A DNA stretch of 64,000 nt from Anomaloglossus baeobatrachus. Lineage: Eukaryota; Chordata; Amphibia; Anura; Aromobatidae. This document shows, piece after piece, positions 25,901-37,900 of the stretch; the stretch's first letter is position 1; the number at the start of each line of letters is the position of its first letter. The translations under genes were made by a program, and so were the position numbers. The stretch covers positions 396,314,170-396,378,169 of the forward strand of contig NC_134354.1 of NCBI RefSeq assembly GCF_048569485.1. The letters are read 5' to 3'. A model generated the notes under the pieces. It was not told the origin of the DNA. It worked only from the letters and a program-made list of their open reading frames with translations, and searched no databases.

Positions 25901-28900
25901 TATTAAACAAGAAAAACTGAAATATCCCATGGTCATAAGCATTCAGACCCTTTCCGCAGACACTCCTATTTAAGTCACGTGCTGTCCATTTCCTTGTGAT
26001 CCTCCTTGAGATGGTTCTACTCCTTCATTGGAGTCCAGCTGTGTTTTATTAAACTGATAAGACTTGATTTGGAAAGGCACACACCTGTCTATATAAGACC
26101 TCACAGCTCACTGTGCTTGTCAGACCAAATGAGAATCAAGAGGTCAAAAGGAACTGCTCAAGGAGCTCAGAGACAGAATTATGGCAAGGCACAGATCTGG
26201 CCAAGGTTACAAAAGAATTTCTGCAGTTCTCAAGGTTCCTAAGAGCATAGTGGCCTCCATAATCCTTTAGTGAAAGATGTTTGGGACCACCTGAACTCTT
26301 CCTAGACCTGACCGTCCAGCTAAACTGAGCAATCGTGAGAGAAGAGCCTTGGTGAAAGAGGTAAAGAAGAACCCCAAGATCACTGTAGCTGAGCTCCAGA
26401 GATGCACTAGGGCAGACCTGGGCAAGGGGCGGCCCGCGGGCCACATCCGGCCCGCCTACTCTCTGTGACCGGCCCACCCATCTTCAGCCGGTGCAGTGGG
26501 CTGCTGCGTGCCGGGCAGGGAGCGATCCTGCAGCTCCGCACAGTCAGTGCAGGCAGCAGAATGCAGGAATCTCTCCTGTGTTCCCTGCCGGCACTTTCTC
26601 TGTGACACACGCGCATGCGCTCTGATGTTGTCAGTAATGCGCGGCGTGTGTCATTTCAAAAGTTCCCGTCCGGCAGGAAAAGAAGTGGCACAGCATTGGA
26701 CTTCCCAGAGAAAAGCGGAGGCGGGTCCCCTCGCAGAACAGCATCGGCGCAGCCAGGGCCCGTACATGAAAAGGAGCAGCTCAGCGGGGGGCCCGTACGG
26801 AGGTTTCTGAGGACGGAGACGATAAGAAGGGAGAGGTAAGTAGTGACTAATAAGCTGAGGAGGGGCAATGGGGGAGGGGGGACTGGTGAGTAATACTGGG
26901 GGTGTAATGGTGTGGTTTTACAGGTGTATATGGTGTTGTGTATATAGTGGTGTAGTATATAATGGTGTAGTACATGGGGTGTAGTGATGTAGCTTTATTA
27001 CAGGTGTAGTATATAGTGGTGTAGTAAATGGGTGTGTAGTGATGTAGTATATTACAGGTGTAGTATATGGGGGTGTTGTATATAGTGGTGTAGTATATTA
27101 CAGGTGTATTATATGGGTGTGTAGTGATGTAGTATATTACAGGTGTATATGGGTGTGTAGTGATGTAGTATATTACAGGTGTATATGGGTGTGTAGTGAT
27201 GTAGTATCTTACAGGTGTATATATGGGTGTAGTGATGTAATATGTTACAGGTGTATATAGGGGTGTAGTGATGTAGTATATTACAGGTGTAGTATATGGG
27301 GGTGTAGTGATGTAGTATATTACAGGTGTATATGGGTGTGTAGTGATGTAGTATATTACAGGTGGATATGGGTGTGTAGTGATGTAGTATATTACAGGTG
27401 TATATAGAGGTGTAGTGATGTAGTATATTACAGGTGTATATAGGGGTGTAGTGATGTAGTATATTACAGGTGTATTATATGGGGGTGTAGTATATTACAG
27501 GTGTAGTTTATGGGGGTGTAGTGATGTAGTATATTACAGGTGTAGTATATGGGGGTTGTAGTATATTACAGGTGTAGTATATCGGGGGTGTAGTATATTA
27601 CAGGTGTAGTATATGGGGGTGTAGTATATTACAGGTGTAGTATATGGGGGTTGTAGTATATTACAGGTGTAGTATATCGGGGGTGTAGTATATTACAGGT
27701 GTAGTATATGGGGGTGTAGTATATTACAGGTGTAGTATATGGGGGTTATAGTATATTACAGGTGTAGTATAGGGGGGTGTAGTGGTGTAGTTTATTACAG
27801 GTGTAGTATATGGAGGGGGTGTAGTGATGTAGTATATTGCGTAGAACTGAGTTAATTATATTAGTCCGGCCCTCTAAAACCATCCCAATTTCTCATGCGG
27901 ACCCATGGGAAAATTAATTGCCCACCTCTGCACTAGGGAGATGGGAGAAAATTGCACAAAGTCAACTAGCACTGCAGCCCTCCACCAGTTGGGCCTTTAT
28001 AGCAGAGTGGCCGACGGAAGCCTCTCCTCAGTGCAAGACATATAAAAGCCCGCATAGAGCGTGCAAAAAATACAAAGAGGACTCCTAGACTATGAGAAAT
28101 AAGATTCTATGGTCTGATGAGACAAAGATAAAACTTTTTGGTGATAATTCTAAGCGGTATGTGCTGGCTTTTTGTTTTTTCTTCATTGAATTGGTCGGTG
28201 GTTGACCCCCACCTTGCTATGCACCCCAATTTGAGATGTATTCTACCTGTCTAGATTTTGGCGGTTGGTGACTGTTCACATTCAGTCATCAGGCCCTGTC
28301 CACAGGCTATTTACTTCATGCAGCATTTGCTTGGACCTGTCCCGCCCACAGCCATGACTCAGTCATGGGTACGGGATTGAAATAGACCAGGTGAGTGCTG
28401 CTAAGAGCAGTTCTACTATTCATATGTGAGGCCGTATGGCACATTTTATAAAAATATTTTAGTGTAGGAGTGCCCCAAATGAGATTTGCCGTGACGTGGC
28501 GGGGTAGCTCAAGAAATTGCAATTTTTTGCCAAAAATCTCTAAATTTTTATAATAAGTACAGTTTGGAATTTTTAGTGCTGAAGTGCACATTTAGTGCTG
28601 GCTTTTAGTGATGAGCGAGTATGCTTGTTACTACTCGGTACTCGCACGAGTATCACTGTACTCGGGCTACTCGGCGGGTACCGAGTAATTTCGCGATCCT
28701 CGTGCTGTACTCGTGGTCTTCATCCCTGCATGTTGGCGCTCTTTTGAGAGCCAGCCCTCATGCAGGGATTGGCTGGCAGACCACTGCAATGCCACAGCCC
28801 TGTTAGTTGTGGAATTGCAGTGATTGGCCGGCCTGCACAGCGTGACCGAGCCTTTATACCGGCGGGCGCGCTGTGCTCTGCACACAGCCATCTCATATTC

Positions 28901-31900
28901 CATGCTTTCCACGCCCACAGGCGCCTATGATTGGTTGCAGTGACACGCCCCCACGCTGAGTGACAGGTGTCTCACTGCACCCAATCACAGCAGCCGGTGG
29001 GCGTGTCTATACTGTGCAGTAAAATAAATAAATAAATAATTAAAAAAACCGGCGTGCGGTCCCCCCAATTTTAATACCAGCCAGATTGTAATACTTATAT
29101 ATGTTCTGAGGATTTCGATAGCGTAGGGCAATGACAATCAGAGACGAGTTCTTGGTACAAGATATTTTATAATATGTAACCACGGTAGATACACAACGGA
29201 AAACACAGCGGTACAAATACACACAATACCTTCCCGAAACGGAGCGAAGGGAATTCCCGGGGCCACGCACCGGACTCCCCCAGGGAGACCACCAGAGCGA
29301 ACCCCTATACAGGGACTGTCCGGCAATCACCCCGGAAGGCCTAAATGCGCAGCAGCCGGGACACAAGGGGCAAGCGGTAAAAGTCCAGGAGTGTCCGTAC
29401 GGGATGAATGTCCAGAGTGGTTACGAACCAGAGAGAACCGGGCAGAGTGCTGACCGAAGATGGCAGACGGAATCCGGGCACAGCTTGAGAAACCGGGTAA
29501 GGTCCAGAGTCGGTCGGTCGGTAGTCTTTAGGAGGATCCAAAGGCAAACAGGATTAGCAGCAGCAAAGCAGGAGCACACAGCAAGCAGTATACTCAGGCA
29601 CTGGACTAGGCTTAGAGGCGGCCTTTTAAGCAGCTGGACAGGAAGTAGGGCAACAGAACAGTAAACTCCATGTTAACCGAGGGCAAGCTCATTCAAAAGA
29701 GAACTGGAAAACCTGGAAACCTGACACAGATAAAGCCATACAGCTGAAGGCTGGTATTCTCAGGATGGGGAGCCCCACGTTATGGGGAGCCCCCAACCCT
29801 AACAATATCAGTCAGCAGCCGCCCAGAATTGCCACATACATTAGATGCGACAGTTCTGGGACTGTACCCGGCTCTTCCCGATTTACCCTAGTGTGTTGGC
29901 AAATCGGGGTAATAAGGAGTTAATGGCAGCCCATAGCTGCCACTAAATCCTAGATTAATCATGTCAGGCGTCTCCCCGAGATTCCTTCCATGATTAATCT
30001 GTAAATTACAGTTAAAAAACACACACACCCGAAAAATCCTTTATTTGAAATAAAAAACACTAACAAAGTCCCTCATCACCAATTTATTAACCCCGACAAA
30101 CCCTCCATGTCCGGCGTAATCCACGGACCTCCAGCGTCGCGTCCAGCTGTGCTGCATGAAGGTGACAGGAGCTGCAGAATACACCGCCGCTCCGGTCAGC
30201 TTCACACAGCAACTGAGGTGAGTAGCGCGATCAGCTGCTGGATCCAGCGGTGCCGCGATTAACCTCAGTGACAGCAGCTGATCGCTATACTCACCTCAAT
30301 TGCTGCATGGAGCTGACCGGAGCGGCGGTGAGTAGCGCGATCAGCTGAGCTGTCACTGAGGTTACCCGCGGCCACCGCTGCATCCACCGCTGGATCCAGG
30401 TAACCTCAGTGACAGCTCAGCTGATCGCTATACTCACCTCAGTTGCTGTGTGAAGCTGACCGGAGCGGCGGTGTATTCTGCAGCTCCTGTCACCTTCATG
30501 CAGCACAGCTGGACGCGACGCTGGAGGTCCGTGGATTACGCCGGACATGGAGGGTTTGTCGGGGTTAATAAATTGGTGATGAGGGACTTTGTTAGTGTTT
30601 TTTATTTCAAATAAAGGATTTTTCGGGTGTGTGTGTTTTTTAACTGTAATTTACAGATTAATCATGGAAGGAATCTCGGGGAGACGCCTGACATGATTAA
30701 TCTAGGATTTAGTGGCAGCTATGGGCTGCCATTAACTCCTTATTACCCCGATTTGCCAACGCACTAGGGTAAATCGGGAAGAGCCGGGGACAGTCCCAGA
30801 ACTGTCGCATCTAATGTATGCGGCAATTCTGGGCGGCTGCTGACTGATATTGTTAGGCTGGGGGGCTCCCCATAACGTGGAGCTCCCCATCCTGAGAATA
30901 CCAGCCTTCAGCCGTATGGCTTTATCTGGCTGGTATTAAAATTGGGGGGACCGCACGCCGTTTTTTTTAATTATTTAATTATTTATTTCACTGCACAGTA
31001 TACACACACCCACCGGCTGCTGTTTGGGTGTAGTGAGACACCTGTCACTCAGCGTGGGGGCGTGTCTCACTGCAACCAATCATAGGCGCCGAAAAGCAGG
31101 AAAGCAGGGAATACGAGATTGTTTAATCTCCGGCTTTTTCAAAAGAGGAAAAGCCACCGGAGTTTAGTGAACACAGCTGTGCAGCGCCGCGGCAGTGATC
31201 GGGGAACGGTAAGTAAGAGAGAGGGGGGAGAATGACCGACAGACTGTGAGAGGGGGACAGACAAGACAGAGAGAGACCGACAGAGCGAGACCTACCGACG
31301 GGAGATAGAATGAAAAAAAAAATGACCGACATCGCTAGTAAAAAGCACAAAACGTGCGTTTAGGACATCGGAGTGTCACACAATGTTTTACGTAAAATCT
31401 TTCATGTATTAATCTCAAAAAGTAACATACACCAGCTCTATCTCACTATTGGGTATGTGCCCTTAACATTTCTGCCATGAAAATTCATTTTGGTGTCATT
31501 TTGGAAGGTTTTCTGGTGAGTCCGTAAAAATGGCGTAAAACGCGGACAAAATTGTTCACAGCTGTGACTTTTGAGTGATAAATGCTTCAAGGGGTCTTCC
31601 CCATGCTGTTGCCATGTCATTTGAGCACTCTTCTGAGACTTTTGTGACATTTTTAGGGTTTCTACATGCTGCCGGGGGTCATTTCAGAAAAATACTCGGG
31701 TCTCCCATAGGATAACATTGGGCTCGGTGCTCGGGACGAGTACACGAGTATCTTGGGATGCTCGGCCCGAGCCTCGAGCACCCGAGCTTTTTAGTACTCG
31801 CTCATCACTACTGGCTTTTTGTTTTTTCTTGGTATGTTTGGAGAAAACCAGGTACCTCGTCACAGTGAAACATGGTGGTGGCAGCTTCATGCCAGGGGGG

Positions 31901-34900
31901 ATATTTTTCAGCTACAGGGACAAGACAACTGGTTGCAATTGAAGGAAAGATGAATGTGGCCAAGTACAGAGATATCCTAGAAGAAAACCTCTTCCAGAGT
32001 GCTCTGGACCTAAGACTTGGCCGAAGGTTCACTTTCCAACAAGACAATGACTCTAAGAACACAGCTAAAATAACAAAGCAGTGCCTTCAGAACAACTCTG
32101 TGACCATTTTTGACTGGCCCAGCCAGAGCCCTGACCTAAACCCAATTGAGCATCTCTGGAGAGACCTGAAAATGGCTGTCCACCAACGTTCACCATCCAA
32201 CCTGACGGAACTGGAGAAGATCTGCAAGGAAGAATGGCAGAGGATCCACAAATCCAGGAGTGAAAAATTTGTTGCATCATTCCCAAGAAGATTCATGGCT
32301 GTACTAGCTCAAAAGGGTGCTTCTACTCAATACTGAGCAAAGAGTTTGAATACTTATGATCATGTGATATTTCAGTTTTTCTTGTTTAATAAATTTGCAA
32401 ACATATTTACATTTCTGTTTTTTTCTGTCAAAATGGGGTACAGAGTGTACAGTAATCAGGAAAAAAATGAACTTTTTTGAATTTAGCAAATTCCTGCAAT
32501 GAAACAAAGCGTGAAAAATTTAAAGGGGTCGGAATACTTTCCGTACCCACTGTATGTCTATGTGTCAGCAGTGTGGGCCTCCTGGGTCTCCTGCTATAGA
32601 GTTTAATTTAATTCAAATGTTGACAAATAGTTTGGGCTGATACTGATGCACCCTTAGGCTATGTGCACACGTTGCGTACTAGCCCTGCAGAAATTTCTGC
32701 AGCGATCTGAAGAGCACACGTGCGCTTCAAATCGCTGCAGAAAATATCCATAGAGAAAAAGCGCAGCGTAACTGCATGTAATTACGTTACGTGCGCACAT
32801 AGCCTTAGCCTGCAGGACAGCTTAAATCTCTTTGGAACAGACTATCCTGCATTGCAACCTTTCATCAATTTTTCTCTGCCATCCACGTTCAGGGAAATTA
32901 ACTAAAGTGGCATGGGTTGTAAACGTCTTGAAGCAGGAGAGAAGCAAAGTCCTGCACCACCGCAGATTACCTGCAATATCGCTTGCGGTACCGCCTGTGC
33001 CTGTGCTCGGGTGGAGAGCCTGGAGGGTCCGACGATCCAAGAGCGGGGTGCTGGTCATAAGGCAAGGTCCATTGATGAAGCGTGAGAGTAGAAAGAGACC
33101 GCACTCAATCCGCTGTGAAGGATATCTTTATTCAAACACATGCAGAGTGGAGGGCTGGAGACACACTGTGAGCTGGCTCCTCAAGAATGGACGACAGCTG
33201 TTTCGCCCAAATTGGGCTTCCACAGGTCCACATGTGGAGCTACGGCTACACCCCTTTTAAAGGAGTGCTCACAGATTGCCCCAGACCACATAAAAACAAA
33301 TAGGAGATTTGTGTATGCATATAAAATACATGTATCCATTTCCATGCATGAATTTACAACAAATGTAAACATATAAAAGAACACACTTAAATAAAATGAA
33401 GCAATGGGTGATAGACAGGCAGAACTATCATAGGAACACAGATAGATCCACACGATCGTTTAACCCTTGGGGGCCCTGTGCCCCATAATTAATAATCAAC
33501 CTAGCCTCCTCTTGTAGCAACAATTTGTGCAGGTCGCCCCCCTTCAAAGGGAGGGAGACCTTTTTAAGGCCGGCAAAACGCAAAACATCGGGGTCACCAT
33601 CATGACAATCATGGATATGGGAAATTAATCTGGGGGAACCTTTCCCTGATGTTATCGAACTGTAATGTTCCCTGAATCGCACATATAAGCATCTTATAGT
33701 TTTGCCTATGTAGAACCTGCCACAAGGGCAGAGCACTACATAGACCACAAACTTGGTTTTACACGAAATGAATTGATGGACAGTGTGCAAGTGCGGGCCG
33801 ACTTGTACGGAGCGACCTTTTAAATGCTGGCTGCAAAAACGACACTGACCGCACCGGTAATTCCCTGGTGGGCAGCATTTGTCTAGCCAGGTTGTCGAAT
33901 TGGTAAGTCTGTTCCTCACAAGTCTGTCCCACAAATTGCCGCATCGTCTGAACGATACCAAAGGATTGGACATTGTCCTATCAGATAAAGTCGGATCATT
34001 CCTCAAGATGTGCCAATTTCTGCAAAGAGCAGTTCTAATGGCATGCTCCAGAGGTCCAAATTTGAAATTAAAGACAAACCTACCCAAATTGTCAACACAT
34101 TTTCTGGTGCGGTTTTTACGGACAGACGTGGCGCCGTCTGATCTAGCTCTCTCACAGGCTGAATCAATCAGTTTTTTTGGGTAACCTCTTTGATGCAATC
34201 TAATCTTCAACTCCTGAGATTGTTGAAAAAAAGATTCCTCTGAACTGTTTGCTCTACGTACTCTCAGGAATTGGCTGTAGGGCAAACCCGTCTTAATGTG
34301 GAGTGGGTGAGCACTTTGATAATGAAGAAGGGAATTAGATGCCGTCGGCTTTCTGAACAACCTTGTACAAATATCGCCCTCCTTGATAGAAACCTCAATA
34401 TCTAAAAAATTGAGAGTATCGCCACCATATGAGGAAGTAAAGGACATATTCATAGTGTTACAGGTGTTAAGATAAGACACGAAATCTGCAAAAAGGACCT
34501 CAGTGCCAGCCCACACTATGAATATGTCGTCCACATACCTCAAAAAATGGCGAATATATTTCAAAAAAGGGTTGGTGTCAGAAAAAACATATTTGCTTTC
34601 AAAGGAGCCCAAAAAAATATTGGCCATGGCACAAGAGACAGGGGTACCCATGGCGGTACCCCTGCACTGCAAGTACCAACTGTCCAAAAACATGAAAGCG
34701 TTTTTAGATAAAACGAAATCAAGGGCTTCCTCAATGAAACTGCAAAACAACGCACCTTTTCCAGTCTGCGCCACCAAATCCCTAACAGTCTGTATACCCA
34801 AATTCTGAGGAATGCGGGTATACAGACTCTCCACATCAATCGAGGTTAAAGCAAAGCCCTCCTGCCATGTCATACCCTTTAGCAGTGTTAAAAAATCACT

Positions 34901-37900
34901 GCTATCCTTAACATAAGAGGGGATATGACTCATGATTGGTCTTAACAGCCAGTCCAAATAGTGCGACAAAGGCTCTGTAAGAGAGCCGATGCCAGCCACT
35001 ATTGGGCGACCCGGTGGATTATCCCTACTCTTATGTATCTTTGGTATGCAATACCAGTGGGGCTTCGTAGGAAAAGGAGGAATTAGTTTATCAGCCTGTG
35101 AGCGAGACAGAAAACCCAGCCCCACGTATTTGTCCAGCAACCGCACCAAAGATTTCTTAAAATCTTGAATAGGATTTGCAGAAAGAGGACAATAGGTAGA
35201 TCTGTCCATTAATTGTCTATTGCATTCCTGGATGTAATCATGTTTAGGAAGGAGGACAACGTTGCCCCCCTTGTCGGCCTCGCGGAACACCGTGTCCTCC
35301 CAACCCTGCATGATACATATCGCAGCCTGTTCTTTTTGACTTAGATTCTGGATCGGTCTGGCGTACACCAATGACTCGACATCCTTCAAGACAGCTTCCT
35401 GATATAAATCAATCAAATTTCCAGGTACAGTAGGGGGACAAAAATCCGATTTTATCCCCTTAGTAAACCTTTCCAAACCTGGACTACTACTGAAACCCAC
35501 AATATCAGTTGAAACATTTGGCTCATTCAAGCTGAGCAACAACTCAGCGTCTTGAAGGATCCCAGAATCAAAAGCCCCTATCAGACCGGTCCGAGAATCA
35601 GCTATATTGCACGGAACATGTCCAGCAGGCGCTGCATGAGCTGTATTAGGCGCCATTTGGTAATATTTGTGCAGATGGATCTTTCTAATAGCCTTAAAAA
35701 GATCCATCTTGAACTCAGCAAAATCGAACTTTTCCGGAATGCAATATTTAAAGCCTTTCATTAATACAGAGACCATATCTGGAGTAAGAGTATGGGATGT
35801 TAGATTGATGATCGCATCGGTAGGGGGACAAGAAGTAGATTGGAAACCTAATTCCTCCAAGTTAAAGACTTCCTCTTGCGACCTCTGCCCCGTGTGCCTT
35901 TTCCTGCCCCCCCATCGGATCCGTTTCCTAAAGGGGTGGTGGGTGCAGCACCATGGGGATTAATACTAGAGGGGCCTGAGATCACGTCCTCAGATCCACT
36001 GGATTCCGAGTCCGTGGTCCAGTACCCCCTGTTAGAGCCAACACTACCTCGTTTTTTTATGTGCGCTCTCTGTCTATAATTATGTGCCCCATCCTTTGTC
36101 CAACAAAAAATCTGTTTCTTTTCATAATCCTTCTTGTCCCTCAGGAACTTTTCCCTTTTTCTATGTTTTATTTCCGTCTGTACGGTCACCAAACGTTTAT
36201 CCAGCCTCTGACTAAAGGTGTTCCAATCATCCGCTGACATCCGTGCTTGGGTGTCATGCTTCAACGTATCTAATTCAGCAACCAATGCAGCATAATTATC
36301 TTTGTTTTTGTCTAATACTAAATGCAGTAATTTTCTAGAACACTCTAACTGAATGTTTTCCCACTGCACAGTAAACGTGGGATCCTCCTGAAAATGAGAA
36401 AGAGTCTTTATGACCCGGAGTCCACGTGGCACACGATCACAACCGACATATGACTGCAGGGATTGAACAGTCCAAAACAATCTGACTTCTTTTTCCGCCA
36501 GAGTCTGTATCTGGAATTCCAGAGTTTTAACACCCAAAACTTCAGTGTCTTTCTTAAAATTGCAATCTCCAAAAAAGGAGCCAGCATCGGCACGTCCAGC
36601 TAGTAAGCCCGTGGTAGTGGACGGTACACCACCGCTGCTCTCCATATCCTCCATGTCACAGGTTAAATCACAGTGCGGTAATTGAAAAAACCGCAACAAA
36701 CGCGGAAAGTCCCGGAAATTCCCAGCGGTGTGCAACAGGGACTGGAAACAACAAATAGTGTAATAAAGCAGGAGAGAAGCAAAGTCCTGCACCACCGCAG
36801 ATTACCTGCAATATCGCTTGCGGTACCGCCTGTGCCTGTGCTCGGGTGGAGAGCCTGGAGGGTCCGACGATCCAAGAGCGGGGTGCTGGTCATAAGGCAA
36901 GGTCCATTGATGAAGCGTGAGAGTAGAAAGAGACCGCACTCAATCCGCTGTGAAGGATATCTTTATTCAAACACGTGCAGAGTGGAGGGCTGGAGACACA
37001 CTGTGAGCTGGCTCCTCAAGAATGGACGACAGCTGTTTCGCCCAAATTGGGCTTCCACAGGTCCACATGTGGAGCAACGGCTACACCCCTTTTAAAGGAG
37101 TGCTCACAGATTGCCCCAGACCACATAAAAACAAATAGGAGATTTGTGTATGCATATAAAATACATGTATCCATTTCCATGCATGAATTTACAACAAATT
37201 TAAACATATAAAAGAACACACTTAAATAAAATGAAGCAATGGGTGATAGACAGGCAGAACTATCATAGGAACACAGATAGATCCACACGATCGTTTAACC
37301 CTTGGGGGCCCTGTGCCCCATCAATTTTTCTCTGCCATCCACGTTCAGGGAAATTAACTAAAGTGGCATGGGTTGTAAACGTCTTGATCATGTTGTGCAC
37401 TGTGAACAAAAAGCATCAAGATCTCTCTGGACATGGACTTGTGAGCTTGAGAATGTTCATATTTTTCAACAATTTTGGTTCTTAGTCCTCAATCAGTCCT
37501 CTTCTCCTGTTTCTGTTCTGCATTCTTCTGTTCTCCATGCAGACACACAATGCGGAGATTGAGTCATCTTCTCCCCTTTTAATCTGATTTCAGGTGTGAT
37601 TTTCATTTTGCCCACACCTGTTACCTGCCTCAGGTGAGTTTGCACTAGCATCACATGCTTGAAGCAAAGTTGTTTACCCACAATTTTGGAAAAATGGCAA
37701 CAATTTTTTTCAGCACATTTTGGGGGGTTTTGTATGAAATGATGTTCAATTTGCCTTTTTTTCTCTATTTTTGTGTTGTTCCAATACATATAAAAAAAAT
37801 AAAAATGTCTATAACAAAAATGTGTAATTGCAATAATTTTCTTGGAGAAATACTTCATTATCTGAAACAATTTCAAAGGTGCCAAAACTTTTGGCCATGA

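Larger units (their letters stand above)
28606..31810. mobile_element. hAT-type element with giant internal palindrome
   Basis: 3205 bp; ends TAGTGATGAGCGAGTA and TACTCGCTCATCACTA, perfect 8 bp duplication CTGGCTTT (28598-28605, 31811-31818). Both ends carry clustered ACTCG/CGAGT motifs, possibly transposase-binding repeats. The middle is a long inverted repeat. No transposase frame, so it is mobilised in trans. Related by its ends to the element at 48447. Confidence 0.85.
28161..31830. mobile_element. Unclassified insertion in Tc1-Y with 23 bp terminal direct repeats
   Basis: A segment of about 0.46 kb (not counting the hAT inside it) starts and ends with the same 23 bp string, beginning GTGCTGGC followed by a T-rich tract (28161-28183; second copy 28595-28605 continued at 31819-31830). 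Tc1-Y sequence resumes right after it, with GGTATGTG before (28157-28163) and GGTATGTT after (31831-31838). No coding frame, poly(A) tail or inverted end seen. It could be a tiny retroelement, a SINE-like insertion with a long target duplication, or a non-autonomous element with short direct repeats. Confidence 0.5.
25736..32552 (+). mobile_element. Tc1-like transposon Y nested in Tc1-X
   Basis: Inverted ends CAGTGGGTATGGAAAGTATT and ...ACTTTCCGTACCCACTG, TA duplications at 25734-25735 and 32553-32554. This is a different Tc1 family from X and A. Transposase pieces lie on the plus strand either side of insertions: N-terminal region around 26120-26400 and 27939-28140, catalytic and C-terminal region 31840-32336. 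It hosts a hAT MITE at 26413 and a composite insertion at about 28161-31830. Confidence 0.9.
32932..37319 (-). mobile_element. Penelope-like element 3, whole-looking and young
   Basis: 4388 bp on the minus strand: direct terminal repeat (PLTR) - ORF1 - ORF2 (RT plus GIY-YIG) - direct terminal repeat. The two 553 bp repeats differ at only about three positions, and both ORFs are open. Insertion was into the Tc1-X remnant with a 68-69 bp duplication. PLEs are telomerase-related retroelements found in many animals, and this one carries the canonical GIY-YIG type. I cannot resolve Neptune from Poseidon by eye. Everything expected of a potentially active copy is present, though activity is inference. 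Confidence 0.9.
32863..37387. repeat. 68-69 bp target duplication around PLE 3
   Basis: The Tc1-X segment at 32863-32931 (starting CATCAATTTTTCTCTGCCAT, ending AACGTCTTGA) recurs without change at 37319-37387. PLE 3 lies exactly between the copies. The outermost C may belong to either the duplication or the element, hence 68 or 69 bp. Confidence 0.95.

Noticed and set aside
33073-33105. Hammerhead-ribozyme-like GATGA...GAAA pair in the PLE 3 terminal repeat
   Set aside because: Hammerheads are known from PLE terminal repeats, but this match lies on the antisense strand and lacks the first C of the CUGAUGA core. No complete core was found on the sense strand.
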